A stretch of 64,000 bases of DNA. Origin: Delphinapterus leucas (taxonomy: Eukaryota; Chordata; Mammalia; Artiodactyla; Monodontidae). The notes below the pieces were generated by a model, which made no database searches, was not told where the DNA came from, and saw only the letters and a list, made by a program, of their open reading frames with translations. Positions 21,600 to 33,700 of the stretch are shown here, piece after piece. The translations under genes and the position numbers were made by a program. How positions within the stretch are numbered: the stretch's first letter is position 1; each line of letters starts with the position of its first letter. The DNA lies in contig NW_022098007.1 of NCBI RefSeq assembly GCF_002288925.2, forward strand, positions 24,118,815 to 24,182,814. The letters are read 5' to 3'.

Positions 21600-24500
21600 G
21601 TATGACAGTCTCTAAGTCCATCCACGTCTCTGCAAATGGCACAATTTCATACCTTTTTATGGTTGAGTAATATTCCCTTGTATATATGTACCACATCTTC
21701 TTTATCCATTCCTCTGTTGGAAATTTAGGTTGCTTTTATATCGTGACTATTGTTAAACAGTGCTGCAATGAACATTGGGTGCATGTACCTTTTGGAATTA
21801 TGGTTTTCTCTGGGTATATGATGAGGAGTGGGATTGCTGGGTCATATGGTATTTCTATTTTCAGTTTTTAGGAACCTCCATAGGGTTCTCCATAGTGGCT
21901 ATACCAACTTACATTCCCACCAACAGTATAAGAGGGCTCCATTTTCTCCACACCTTCTCCAGCATTTATTGTTTGTAGATTTTTTGATGATGGCCATTCT
22001 GACAGGTGTGAGGTGATAACTCACTGTAGTTTTGATTTGCATTTCTCTAATAATTAGTGATGTTGAGTATCTTCTCATGTGTCTGTTGGCGACCTGTATG
22101 TCTTCTTTGGAGAAATGTCTATTTAGATCTTCTGCCCATTTTTTGATTGGGTTGTTTGTTTTCTTGATATTGAGCTGCATGAGCTGTTTGTATATTTTGG
22201 AGATTAATCCCCTGTCAGTTTCTTTGTTTGCAAATATTTTCTCCCATTCTGAGGGTTATCTTTTCATCTTGTTTATGGTTTCCTTTGCTGTGTAAAAGCT
22301 TTTAAGTTTCATTAGGTCCCACTTGTATATTTTTGTTTTTATTTTCATTACTGTAGGAGGTGGGTGAAAAAAGATCTGGCTGTGATTTATAGTAAAGAGT
22401 GTTCTATGTTTTCCTCTAAGAGCTTTATAGTGTCTAGAATTACATTTAGGTCTTTAGTCAATTTTGAGTTTATTTTTGAGTATGGTGTTAGGGAGTGTCT
22501 AATTTTGTTCTTCAACACGTAGCTGTCCAATTTTCCCAGCACCACTTATTGAAGAGACAGTCTTTTCTCCATTGTATATTCTGGTCTCCTTTGTCATAGA
22601 TTAGGTGACCATAGGTGCATGGGTTTATCTCTGGGCTTTCTATCTTGTTCCATTGATATATACTTCTGTTTTGGTGCCAGTACCATACTGTCTTGATTAC
22701 TGTGGCTTTGTAGCATAATCTGAAGTTAGGGAGCCTGATTCCTCCAGCTCCATTTTGCTTTCCCAAGATTGCTTTGGCTATTCAGGGTCTTTTGTGTTTC
22801 CATACAAATTGTAAGTTTTTTTGTTTTAATTCTGTGAAAAATGCCACTGGTAATTTGATGGGGATTGCATTGAATCTGTAGATTGCTTTGGGTAGTATAG
22901 TCATTTTCACAATATTGATTCTTCCAATCCAAGAACATGGGATATCTCTGCATCTATTTGTGTCATCTTTGATTTCTTTCATCAGTATCTTATAGTTTTC
23001 TCTGTACAGGTCTTTTGCCTCCTTAAGAAGGTTTATTACTAGGTATTTTACTCTTTTTGATGTGATGGTAAATGGGGTTGTTTCCTTAATTTCTCTTTCT
23101 GATCTCTCGTTGTTAGTTTATAGGAATGCCAGAGAATTCTGTGTATTCATTTTGTATCCTGCAACTTTACCAAATTCATTGATGAGCTCTAGTAGTTTTC
23201 TGGTGGCATCTTTAGGATTTTCTATGCATAGTATAATGTCATCTGCTAACAGAGACAGTTTTCCTTCTTCTTTTCCTATTTGGATTCCTTTTATTTCTTT
23301 TTCTTCTCTGATTGCCATGGCTAGGACTTCCAAAACTATGTTGAATAATAGTGGCGAGAGTGGACATCCTTGTTTTGTTCCTGATCTTAGAGGAAATGCT
23401 TTCAGTTTTTCCCCATTGAAAATGATATTTGCTGAGGGTTTGTTGTATATGGCTTTATTTTATTGAGGTAGGTTCCCTCTGCCCACCTTCTGGAGAGTTT
23501 TTTATCATAAATGGGTGCTGAATTTTGTCAAAAGCTTTTTCTGCATCTATTTCAATGATCATAAGGTTTTTATTCTTCAGTTTGTTGATGTGGTGTATCA
23601 CACTGATTGATTTGTGTATATTGAAGAATCCTTGCATCCCTGGGATAAATCCCACTTGATCATGGTGTATGATGCTTTTAATGTGTTGTTGGATTTGACT
23701 TGTTAGTATTTTGTTGAGTATTTTTGTGTCTATGTTCATCAGTGATATTGGCCTGTAATTTTCTTTTTCTGTGATATTTTTGTCTGGTTTTGGTATCAGG
23801 GTAAATGTGGACTCATAGAATGAGCTTGGGGTCTTCCTTTTCTGGAATTTTCAGGAAGAGTTTGAGGAGGATGGCTGTCAGCTTTTCTTTGATAGAATTG
23901 GCCTGTGAAGCCATCTGGTCTTGGACTTTTGTTTGTTGGAATATTTTTAATCACAGTTTCAATTTCATTACTTGTGACTGGTCTGTTCATATTTTCTATT
24001 TCTTCCTGGTTCAGTATTGGAAGGTTGTACTTTTCTAAGAATTTGTCCATTTCTTCCAGGTTGTCCATTTTATTGGCGTATAGTTGCCTGTAAGAGTCTC
24101 TTTTGATCCTTTGTATTTCTGTGGTGTCAGTTGTAACTTCTTTTTCTTTTCTAATTTTAAGGATGAGTCCTCTCCCTTTTTTTCTTGTTGAGTCTGGCTA
24201 AAGGTTTATCAATTTTATTTATCTTCTCAAAGAACCAAATTTTAGTGTCATTGATCTTTTGAATTGTTTTCTTCATCTCTCTTTCATTCATTTCTGCTCT
24301 GATCTTTATGATTTCTTTCCTTTTACTAACTTTGGGTTTTATTTGTTCTTCTTTCTCTAGTTGCTTTAGGTGTAAAGTTAGGCTGTCTATTTGAGATTTT
24401 TCTTGTTTCTTGATGTAAGATTGTATTGCTATAAACTTCCCTCTTAGAACTGCTTTTGCTGCATCCCATAGGTTTTGGGTCTTCGTGTTTTTGTTGCCAT

Positions 24501-25330
24501 TTTTTACAGGTATTTTTTGATTTCCTGTTTGATTTCTTCAGTAATCCATTGGTTATTTAATAGCGTATTGTTTAGCCTCCATGTGTTTGTGTTTCTTTTT
24601 TACAGTTTTTTTTTTCCTGTAATTGATTTCTAATCTCATAGCTTTGTGGTTTGAAAAGAAGCTTGATACGATTTCAATTTTCTTAAATTTACCAAGGCTT
24701 GATTTGTGATTGAAGGTGTGGTCTATCCTGGAGAATGTTCTGTGTGCACTTGAGAAGAAAGTGCATTCTGCTACTTTTGGATGGAATGTCCTATAAATAT
24801 CAATTAAGTCTATCTGGTCTAATGTGTCATTTAAGGCTTGCGTTTCCTTATTAATTTTCTGTCTGGGTGATCTATCCATTGGTGTAAGTGGAGTGTTAAA
24901 GTCCCCCACTATGTTTGTGTTACTGTTGATTTCCCATTTTATGGCTGTTAGCATTTGCCTTATGTATTGAGGTGCTCCTATGTTGGGTGCATAAATATTT
25001 ATAATTGTTATAACTTCTTCTTGGATTGATCCCTGATCATTATGTAGTGTCCTTTCTTGTCTTTTGTAACAGTCTTTATTTTAAAGTCAATTTTGTCTGA
25101 TATGAGAATTGCTACTCCAGCTTTCTTTTGATTTCCATTCACATGGAGTATCTTTTCCATCCCCTCACTTTCAGTCTGTATGTGTCCCTAGGTCTGAAGT
25201 GGGTCTCTTGTATACAGTATATGTAGGGGTCTTGTTTTTGTATCCATTCAGCCAGTCTGTATCTTTTGGTTGGGGCATTTAATCCATTTACATTTAAGTT
25301 AATTAGCGATATGTATGTTGCTATTGCCAT
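21600..25330 (-). pseudogene. L1 ORF2 (endonuclease and reverse transcriptase), disrupted
   Basis: The endonuclease N-terminus starts at 25330 (MAIATYISLINLNVNGLNAP, then [13 protein letters not shown]). The middle of EN is at 24954-24553 (VGDFNTPLTPMDRS). RT is spread over 24068-22512 with several frame changes ([13 protein letters not shown], then [18 protein letters not shown]). The C-terminal Cys-containing region is at 22180-21899 ([11 protein letters not shown]). Stops and shifts separate the fragments, so no functional protein is expected. Confidence 0.9.
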
Positions 25331-25454
25331 TTTGTTAATTGTTTTGGATTTGTTTTTGCAGGTCTTCTTCTTGTCTTGTGTTTCCTGCTTAGAGAAGTTC
25401 CTTTAGCATTTGTTGTAAAGCTGGTTTGGTGCTGCTGAATTCCCTTAGTTTTGC

Positions 25455-26284
25455 TTGTCTGTGAAGCTTCTGATTTCTCTGTCAAATCTGAATGAGACCC
25501 TTGCTGGGGAGAGTAATCTTGGTTGTAGGATTTTCCCTTTCATCACTTTAAATATATCATGCCACTCCCTTTTGGCCTGCAGAGTTTCTGCTGAAAAATC
25601 ACATGATAACCTTGTAGGGATTCCCTTGTATGTTATTTGTTGCTGTTTCCCTTGCTGCTTTTAATATTTTTTCTTTGTGCTTAATTTTTGTTAGTTTGAT
25701 TAATATGTGTTGTGGCATGTTTCTCCTTGGACTTATCCTGTATGGGACTCTTTGCACTTTCTGTACTTGGGTGATTATTTCCTTTCCTATTTTAGGGAAG
25801 TTTTCAACTATAATCTCTTCAAATATTTTCTCAGACTCTTTCTCTTTCTGTTCTTTTTCTGGGACCCCTATAATTCGAATGTTGTTGCATTTAATGTTGT
25901 CCCAGAGTTCTGTGAGACTGTCCTCATTTCTTTTCATGCTTTTTTCTTTACTCTGCTCCATGGCAGTTATTTCCACCATTCTATCTTCCAGCTCACTTAT
26001 CTGTGTGTCTGTCTCAGTTATTCTGCTATTGATTCCTTCTAGTGTATTTTCATTTCTGGTATTGTGTTTTTCATCACTGTTTGTTCTTTAGTTCTTCTAG
26101 TTCCTTGTTAAACATTTCTTGTAACCTCTCATTTCGTGCCTCCATTCTATTCCAAGATCTTTGATCATCTATTCTATCATTACTCTGATTTCTTTTTCAG
26201 GTAGATTTCCTATTTCCTCTTCATTTATTTGGTCTTGTGGGTTTTTAACTTACTCCATCTGCAACATATTTGTCATCTCATTTT
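25455..26284 (-). pseudogene. L1 ORF1 (RNA-binding chaperone), disrupted
   Basis: The conserved C-terminal part is clear at 25979-25599 (ELWDNIKCNNIRIIGVPE, then PRRNMPQHILIKL), corresponding to the RRM and C-terminal domain of L1 ORF1p. The start is placed near 26284 by comparison with ORF1 of the sense L1 at 37010. The N-terminal coiled coil is broken by stops. Confidence 0.85.
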
Positions 26285-26831
26285 GTCTAACTTACTGTGT
26301 TGGTGGTCTCCTTTCTGCAGGCTGCAGGGTTGTAGCTCCTCTTGCTTCTAGTGTCTGCCCTGTGGTGAGCGAAGTTAGTCCAGGGTCTTGTGTAAGCTTC
26401 CTGGTGGAAGGGACTGGGGCCTGTGCTCTGGTGGGTGGAGCTGAGTCTTGTCCCCCTGATGGGCAATGCCATGTCAGGGGGAGTGTTTTGGGTTGTCTGT
26501 GAGCTTAGTATGACTTTAGGCAGCCTGTGTGCTGATGGGTGGGGCTGTGTTACTGTCTTGCTGGTTGTTTGGCATGAGACGTCCAGCACTGGAGCCTGTA
26601 GCCTGTAGGCAGTTGGGTTGGGCAGGGTCTTGGTGTTGAGATGGAGACCTCCAGGAGAGCTCACGCTGCTTAATATTCCCTGGGGCTGGGAATTCTCTGG
26701 TGTTCCAGCATCCTGGACTCAGCATGCCCATCCCAGATGCTCAGACCTGACCCCTGGCCTGGGATTGAAGACCCTGCAAGCTGTGAGGCATGGCCAAAAA
26801 AGAAGGGAAAAAAAAGAAAAGCAAATAGACA

Positions 26832-27130
26832 GGGGACTTCCCTGGTGGCACAGTGGTTAAGACTCCAAGCTCCCAATGCAGGGGGGCCACAGTTCGATCC
26901 CTGGTCAGCGCACTAGACCTCACATGCATGCTGCAACTAAGAATTCACATGCCACAACTAAGGAGCTGGCCAGCTGCAACTAAAGGAGGCTGTTAGCTGC
27001 AACTAAGGAGCCTACCTGCCACAACTAAGGAGCAGGTGAGCTGCAACTAAGCAGTCCATGAGCCACAACTAAGGAGCCCGCCTGCTGCAACTAAGTCCTG
27101 GTGAAACCAAAATAAATAAATAAATAAAAT
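26832..27130 (+). mobile_element. CHR-type SINE with internally repeated body
   Basis: The head GGGACTTCCCTGGTGGCACAG is followed by a tRNA-like B-box region (GTTCGATCCCTGG). The body consists of about seven CTGCAACTAAGGAGC-like units of roughly 20-28 bp, more than in neighbouring long copies. It ends in AATAAATAAATAAATAAAAT and runs into a very long A-rich tract. TSD not resolved. Confidence 0.9.
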
Positions 27131-27645
27131 TTTAAAAAAATTTAAAGAAAGGATAGAGACAAACAAAACCCAAGACAAATAACAGAAAGAAACATCAACA
27201 ACATAAAAAAATAAAAGAAAACAAACAAAACCGAAGACAAACGATAAAAGCAAAACCAAAAAACAAAATGAAAACCAAAAACAGAGAAAAAATAAAAATA
27301 CAAAGAAAACAAAAAACAAGAGAACAATGAAACAAACAAAAGAACCCGAAAATGAAAACAAACAGTAAAAACAAGACTACTAAAAACAAAAAAAAGAACA
27401 AAAACAGGAAGCAAACTGAAAAAAAGCAAAGAAAACATAAAACAAACACACAAAAATGAACAAAGTTCCAAACAAAACAAAAGAACCAAAAAAAAAACCA
27501 TAAAAAATAAAAACAACAAACAGTAAAGTAAAAATGGAAAAATAAGAAATACATTAAAATATTTTTGAAAAGAAAAGAAAAAAATAAATTAAAAAAAACA
27601 GCAACAGAAGAAAATGTAACAAAAAATTTAATAGTAACAACAGTT
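27131..27645. repeat. A-rich (AAAAC/AAAAAG)-type simple repeat, about 0.5 kb
   Basis: About 515 bp with almost no T on the plus strand, built of A-runs separated by single C or G (AAAACAAACAAAACC and similar). It follows directly on the SINE tail and sits inside the L1 5'UTR. Phe-rich minus-strand open frames across it reflect the TTTT composition and are not genes. Confidence 0.9.
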
Positions 27646-28068
27646 TTCCTGGGGCCAACTCCCACATGTACTTGCCCCCAAAGTCCACAGCTGCTAAAGC
27701 TAGACTGGTCTCAGTTGTGGGAGCATTCCTTGTTCATTCAGATAGTCCACACATGCAGGGTTTACCAAGCTGATTGCAGGGATTTAATCCATGGCTTGTG
27801 CAGCTACATGGAGAGATTTCCATTCCTCTTCCTTTGTCACACATCCCCTGGGGCCCAGCTTTGGTTTTGGCCCCACCTCTGTGTGTAGGGCACCCTCAGG
27901 CCTCTGACTCTCACCCAGGCAAGAGGGGACAAAAGCAGCGACTGATTGGGGCACACTTACTTAGGCTGGGGAGGGATAAGGCGGTCGCAACTGGGGCATG
28001 TGCGAAGTGCCTGCAGCAGCAGAGACCAGTAGGAAGTTGCAACAGATTGGGCTGTGCTTGCTCTGGCA

Positions 28069-28960
28069 GGAGGCCCTCCCAGTGCCCGTGGAGGCAGTGG
28101 CTGGCATGTTGGAAGAGAGTCTGTGACTGTGGCTCTGCCCCTTGCACACCACACGACAGTGGTGCCTCCTTTCCAAGGCAGACCACCCTTCCTCTAGGAG
28201 CATTCCCAGCTGCTGGAGCCCTTCACTCCCATCCCGTTAGGTTATCTCCACACAGCCAAGAGCGGTCCTTTCCCCAAATCCGCTCTCCTAACCCCATGCT
28301 TAGCACTCAGCCCCCACCAGCATTGGCAGATTCCCATCTCAGGCTGGGGCACCCAGGGCTGATTCCCAAGGAGGCTTTGGCATGGGTGGCACGTGTGGGC
28401 CCGCTGGGGCCTGTGCAGCCAAGGAGGCTTTGGCGGTGGTGGTGCTCATGACCCCAGAGCCTGCATGGGTGGAGGAAGCTTTGGCTTGAAGGGTGGGTGA
28501 GCCTGCTCAGATGGGTGCCCCTCCCAGTGCCCATGGAGGCAGGAGCCAATGGGTGGGAAAGGGGGTTGCAATGGCGGTCCCACCCCTTGCACACCACTCA
28601 ACAATGACGCCTTGCTTCTATAGTGTCCTGGGTTTCTTCCACAAACTTTCCTGGTTGTGGAGCTCTTTACTCCTGTCCCTTCAGGCTGTCTCTTCACAGC
28701 CAACAGCTGTCCCCTCCCTGGATCCACTCTTCCCTCCCTGGATCCACTCTCCAAATCCCACTTTCCAGCACCCAGCCCCTCTCCACACCAGGAGACACAC
28801 AACTCAGGTGTGCAGGGCTGCGGCATGGATCATGCATGTAGTTCTTACTTTGTCCTGCCTTCCACAGACTGGTTGTTGCATTCCACTCTGATCCCCCAAA
28901 GGCCCCTTTCTGCCCCAACTAATCTTCCCACCTTGAGGGGGCTTTCTGCATGTGGGAACC
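28069..28960 (-). repeat. Two tandem monomers in L1 5'UTR, period about 445 bp
   Basis: The block beginning CTCCCAGTGCCCGTGGAGGC at 28076 recurs at 28521 as CTCCCAGTGCCCATGGAGGC. The following phrases keep the same order: CCCCTTGCACACCAC, then the GGAGC...TTACTCC-type segment, then the GTTATCTCCACACAGCCA / GCTGTCTCTTCACAGCCA pair. The copies are diverged. A related single copy lies at 530-840 in the L1 at the left edge. Confidence 0.75.
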
Positions 28961-29143
28961 TCTCCTCACTTTTAGCTCTCTGCCAGCAGTGCTGGTCCCT
29001 TTCCATTTCTTATTTTCTTTTTTCTTTCTTTCATCCTACCCAGTTGTGTGGGGATTTTTCTTGTCCTTTTATGTATCCAAGGTCTTCTATTAGTGTTCAG
29101 CAAGTGCTCTGTGAGAACTGTTCCATTCGTAGATTGTTTGTAT

Positions 29144-29147
<4 letters not shown>

Positions 29148-29177
<30 letters not shown>

Positions 29178-29368
29178 GGTACATGGGCCTCTCACTGTTG
29201 TGGCCTCTCCCGTTGCGGAGCACAGACTCCGGACATGCAGGCTCAGCGGCCATGGCTCACAGGCCCAGCCGCTCCACGGCATGTGGGATCTTCCCGGACT
29301 GGGGCACGAACCCGTGTCCCCTGCATTGGCAGGCAGACTCTCAACCACTGCGCCACCAGGGAAGCCCC
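29148..29368 (-). mobile_element. CHR-type SINE (short antisense-type copy)
   Basis: A poly(T) of about 28, then GCGGTACATGGGCCTCTCAC, ending GCCACCAGGGAAGCCCC. The perfect 13 bp TSD TGTTTGTATTCTT lies at 29135-29147 and 29369-29381. It lies in the 5'UTR of the full-length L1. The long pure tail suggests it is among the younger copies here. Confidence 0.96.
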
Positions 29369-29454
29369 TGTTTGTATTCTTGATGTACTTGTGAGGAAAG
29401 GTGAATTCCACATCCTCCTATTCTGCCATCTTGACTCCTCGAGTTCTCCTGATA

Positions 29455-30124
29455 GTTGGATCTCATTGTTTGAATGAGGATCCTAAAAATTTTATTTGAG
29501 CTGTTTTTACTTAAGACTTGGAGTCTTAAGGGGCATTGGTGCATCTTCCTAGGCAGGCATGTATGGGGATCTGGGTAGGAGGTCCAGGGAACCATAGGTG
29601 GCTGGTTTTTGTTAAATTTGGCTTAACTTTAGAGAAAACAAGTTGATATATGGCCTGAACAAACCGTTTGCTAGTGAAATGAGAGACTGAATTATTCTGC
29701 TCCAAGGCACAAGGGACTTTTGCTCCTTCCAGCCACAAGGCACCCTCAGGTGGCTAAGAACCTAGCAGAAGTGTCTGAGGATTAATCCTTGTGATGTGTA
29801 GTGGTCCCAAAGGGAGCCCCACTACAACCATTAAGTAAATACTGCTCTTCTGGGAAATGTGACAGAGGCTGATCACCTAGTGATCAGAGCACCCATGGAA
29901 GTTTTAGATTGTAAGAGGGAGAAACCAAGACACATAAAAGAGTTGAACTGACCCAAGGGTAATTCTTTGGGGGAGCTATACTCAGAAGCAGCACCCATCC
30001 AATCAAACACACCATCCTCAGAAAGTTGTTCAGATCATATATCATATCTGAATTAGGCTACCAAATTAATAAAGGGAAATTGTGCCTCAAAGGCCAAAAA
30101 GCTCCCAGATGAACAGCCACCTCT
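29455..30124 (+). other. ERV-B leader, 3' part
   Basis: The proviral leader continues after the L1. No long ORF or packaging signal can be recognised by eye. It leads to the candidate gag start near 30125. Confidence 0.5.
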
Positions 30125-31510
30125 GGGAAACCCAGCTGGGTTTATGTATAACATCTATGGAACTGACACTTGCAAGTATTTAACTAAATGGTAAGGTCTG
30201 ACCAAATATAATTTGTGCCTGAGATGGCCAAAATGGGGCACTTTTGATTTTAAACTAAGTTGGTTTACTCGCAGGCTCAATTAGAAAAATATCCAGCTAT
30301 AAGATCAAACAGCCAGAATGGAAGGCATATTTTAATTGGTACCTGGAAGCCTCAAAGCAAGAGAATGATAAAGTGGCTTCATTGTAAGAGACAAACTGAA
30401 AATTATTAGAAACAGTGGCTTAATTAGAAAAGACCTCAGAAACCATTGCTTATTCTCCCCCTCTTTCCTCCTCCTTCAGCTTCTTCATATCCTCTTCTTT
30501 TTGTGCTTCCCTATCCTGACCTTCCTGCTCTTCTACCTTCAATTTCAAAGAAAGAACTTATTGAGTCTAAGGGAAAGGATAAAGACAGCTCTAAAATAAC
30601 AGCTGCTCCCTTTAAGGAGAAACCCATAAGTAGAGGGGAGCTTGCTCTTACCTATACCCCTTGGACTAAGACAGAACTTAAGAACTTAACTAAGGATTTT
30701 CCAGATCCTTTACAGGGTCCTTTGGGTTTTGCTAAATAATTTGACCTTACAGTAACAACTTACGAGCCTGGATATTCAGCCTTGTACCAGCTTGTACAAT
30801 TACTAGTCTCTGAAAATAAAGCAAAAGAATGGCTCCAGGAGATAGATTAGAAGACACCTATGGAAGATTTTCTTAAACAAGGATGCAGATTGCCAGAAAT
30901 GCAGAGAAATTGCCCACAACCTTTATTAAGCTATTCCAAAGATCTTTCCAAAGAAAATAGATTGGGCAAAAATCCATCAATGCAAACAAAAGCCAGAAGA
31001 GACTTTTCTTTGATTATTTCAAAAGATTTGAAAATATAGTCAAATATCACTCTGGCACTGACCCAAAGAGTTTCCTGAACCATCAGAATGATCCAATATT
31101 AAATTATATTTTCCTAGAAGGAATAGGTGAATTGGCATGACTGGTAAAAAGATATGAACTTGATTGGGCTACTATGTATACTAATACACTTGTCACTATT
31201 GCTGACAAACTCTCCAAAACCTTACAGAAAAGAGAAAAGGAAAAAGCTGCCAACGTTATGAATATGCAGTTACAACTGCTCAGCAGTCCATTGAGACTAC
31301 CTGGCCCAAATTTCAATCAGTCTTGAAGCAACCACACCTGCCTTTGGAACCCTGTGGGCCCCCCTTCCAAGTACAAAGGCCCCCTCCATGTTCCCTGCCT
31401 CTTGTTTGTAGAAAAGCTGAAATCTCCCAGCCCTCCGTGAGTCACAAAAGAGCAGACTCAAGCAGTTAATGATTAGGACAATAAAGTCACAGATTCAGTA
31501 TCTGATGCAC
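30125..31510 (+). pseudogene. ERV-B gag remnant (matrix and capsid)
   Basis: A CTGGGAAACCCAGC at about 30125 may be a decayed ATGGGAAAC-type (myristoylated) gag start. Matrix-like fragments follow to about 30440, then a Pro-rich spacer (30446-30540). A capsid-like segment has YTPWTKTELKNLTKDFPDP near 30652-30708 and YEPGYSALYQLVQLL near 30760-30805, interrupted by a stop at 30738. More fragments follow to about 31400, including a Lys-rich segment near 31220-31260. The layout is that of a class I ERV. Frames are broken by stops and the end is displaced by a solo-LTR-like insertion; nucleocapsid coding resumes after 33290. Confidence 0.75.
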
Positions 31511-33290
31511 ATTTCTGAGTTGTTTTACAGATACTATAACTGCCACCAGAGGGAAAAAGCTAACTGCATGATGGCCAGATTGCAGCCATGACATAAGCTG
31601 CTCCATCTTGAGCAGTGCTGAATCTATGATTAGCACAGTTCCAAGAACCATCCTTAAGAGAGTGGGATTAACACTATTGCTCATAGGTATCACCTCACAC
31701 CAGTCAGAATGGCCATCAGTAAAAAGTCTACAAATAAATGCTGAAGACGGTGTGGAGAAAAAAGAACCCTCCTACACTGTTGGTAGGAATGTAAACTAGT
31801 GCACCCATTATGGAGAACAGTATGGAGGTTCCTTTAGAAACTAAAAGTAGAACTACCATATGATCCTGCAATCCCACTGCTGGGCATATATCCAGAGAAA
31901 ACTCTAATTCGAAAAGATATATGAACCTCAATGTTCATAGCAGCACTATTCACAATAGCCAAGACATGGAAGCAACCTAAATGTCCATCAACAGATGAAT
32001 AAAGAAGATGTGATATATATATACAATGGCATATTACTCAGCCATAAAATCAAAATGAAATAATGCCATTTGCAGCAACGTGGATGGACCTAGAGATGAT
32101 CATTCTAAGTGAAGTACGTCAGACAAAGACAAATATCATATGATATCATTATATGTGGAATCTAAAAAAATGATATAAATGAACTTATTTACAAAACACA
32201 AACAGACTCACAGACATAGAAAATAAACTTATGGTTACCAAAGGGGAAAGGTGGGGGGAAGACAAATTAGGAGTTTGGGATTAACATATACACACTACTA
32301 TATATAAAATAGGTAGACAGCAAGGACCTAGTATATAGCACAGGGAACTATACTCAATATCTTGTAATAATCTATAATGGAAAACAATCTGAAAAAGAAT
32401 ATATATATATATTAAATTAACTATACTTCAATTAAAATAGGTAAGGAAAATCAAAAGAGAAAACACTATTGCTCATAATAATCTATATCTATGTGGGCAT
32501 CAAAATAATTGTAGCTTGTTCTGCCCATGTATGTAAATAGGCAACTAAAACTGTCAGCAAAGAGATACTACAGAACTACGTTGACATCTTCCACTCTAAA
32601 AATATGGTACCCTATGTCAGCAGGAAGAAGTTACAGAAGATGGACCTTCACCCATAATCCCACAAACATGGAATGATATTCTGACAAGTGGGGATTTGTA
32701 AGCAGCTTTTGGCAGGAAAGAGCTCTTTGCAGAAAAGAGCTCTCTGCAGGAGGCCCCTTTGTTTTGTCACTTTAGGAAAGCTATATTGTAACTAATATAA
32801 CCAGGCACCCCCATCTCTGGCCGTAGCACACATTTCATATCTTTTGATCACACAGTACCTTGCCTAACCTGTTGGTTCTTTCCATAGATCAAAGAAGTAG
32901 AAATGAAGAAAAAGTAATTAACAGATGACCAGATTGTTTCCCTAGCTTCCCCTTCAGTAATCTTTCAAATAAACTTTGTGAACAAACTGTGTGAACAAAA
33001 TAGCATCTAAAGAAAGACCACGAGGAGTCAACAAGCCTGCATGCAGTAGGAGATGGCGATGACGCAGACCCCCTATCTCAATGATTAACTGAAATTACTT
33101 GTCCTTTTCCCTTTAAAACCTTTCATGGCAAAGCAGAATCTTGGGAGTTAGTTTTTGAGGGACATGAGTCCACCTTCTCCCCAGATTGCCAGCATTCTGA
33201 TTAAAAGCAACTTTCCTTTCTACCAACAATTGCCTCTTGATATTGATTTTTGAGTGGCAAGCGGCCAGACCTGACTTCAGTAACATCTTT
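31511..33290 (+). mobile_element. Probable solo LTR of another ERV, split by an L1 tail
   Basis: Gag capsid ends before and gag nucleocapsid resumes after this block, so it is an insertion. It lacks coding sequence, is about 990 bp without the L1 tail, and ends GACTTCAGTAACA, a typical ...CA terminus. It has a TTAAAA-rich promoter-like area near 33110 (CTTTAAAACC) and a tandem of GGAAAGAGCTCTTTGCAG / GAAAAGAGCTCTCTGCAG near 32718-32755. The left edge is uncertain (TG at 31502 or about 31516) and I could not confirm a short target duplication. It could be an LTR or another unclassified insertion. Confidence 0.6.
31686..32461 (+). mobile_element. L1 3' tail, 5' truncated
   Basis: L1 ORF2 end and 3'UTR (GGTATCACCTCACACCAGTC ... 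CTATACTTCAATTAAAATAG). The perfect 16 bp TSD AACACTATTGCTCATA lies at 31670-31685 and 32462-32477. It splits the LTR-like insertion and is therefore younger than it. Confidence 0.96.
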
Positions 33291-33385
33291 ATTGCAGAAA
33301 ACCTGGGCATTTTGAAAGAGACTGCCACAAATTTAAATGAGATTTAGAACAAGGTAGGATTAACAAGGAATACGGGTGCTCTGAG
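33291..33385 (+). pseudogene. ERV-B gag nucleocapsid remnant
   Basis: In one frame it reads YCRKPGHFERDCHKFK from about 33292, a retroviral CCHC zinc knuckle. The first cysteine position is lost at the insertion boundary and a stop follows immediately. It confirms that gag continues across the LTR-like insertion. Confidence 0.8.
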
Positions 33386-33389
33386 GATT

Positions 33390-33700
33390 ATGAGAAGGCA
33401 TTCCCCCTCCTTCTCACTAACTACCTTCGGGGAAATTGAAATAAAAATCAGAGGGAAAACTTCTAAGGCCCTTGTAGACACAGGGGCTACATTATCTGTT
33501 CTTAACCCTACCCTTATTCATTGCCCTCTCCCTCAGAATAAACAGTCGATTCAAATGATAGGGGTTTCTAATTTACCTATACAAGTTTTTAAACCAGCAC
33601 CAATAAATTTTCAGTTAGGAACTATCATTGGAAGACATGTTTTCCTTTTGGTAAAATGTGCTCCAATTCATTTAATAGGATGAGACCTTCATAGGCATAC
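33390..33700 (+). pseudogene. ERV-B aspartic protease remnant
   Basis: An open segment of 97 codons at 33390-33683 holds the retropepsin active-site motif ALVDTGA near 33458-33480, preceded by a beta-strand-rich segment and followed by the flap region and a GRHVFLLVK-like stretch that would lead to the C-terminal strand. Single-domain retropepsins are about 100-125 residues, so this is close to full length. It terminates at a TGA at 33681-33683, where the usual GRD/N helix would follow. It lies between nucleocapsid and reverse transcriptase, as in gammaretrovirus-like genomes. Confidence 0.85.

Larger units (their letters stand above)
21197..29441 (-). mobile_element. Full-length L1, antisense, in ERV-B leader
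   Basis: It spans the entire element: 5' end at about 29441 (reverse complement GAGTCAAGATGGCAGAATAGG), a long 5'UTR, ORF1, ORF2 and 3'UTR ending near 21200. A perfect 13 bp TSD AGTTCTCCTGATA lies at 21184-21196 and 29442-29454. About 8.2 kb includes two SINEs and a roughly 0.5 kb A-rich expansion. ORFs are interrupted, so it is no longer autonomous, but it is clearly younger than the antisense L1 at 5998-12807. Confidence 0.95.

Noticed and set aside
27047..27665. Long overlapping Phe/Leu-rich minus-strand open frames resembling membrane proteins
   Set aside because: They are translations of an A-rich simple repeat; composition alone explains the hydrophobicity and the lack of stops.
28657..29394. 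245-codon open frame on the plus strand
   Set aside because: It runs antisense through an L1 5'UTR and then through a SINE; such frames recur wherever these GC-rich repeats occur.
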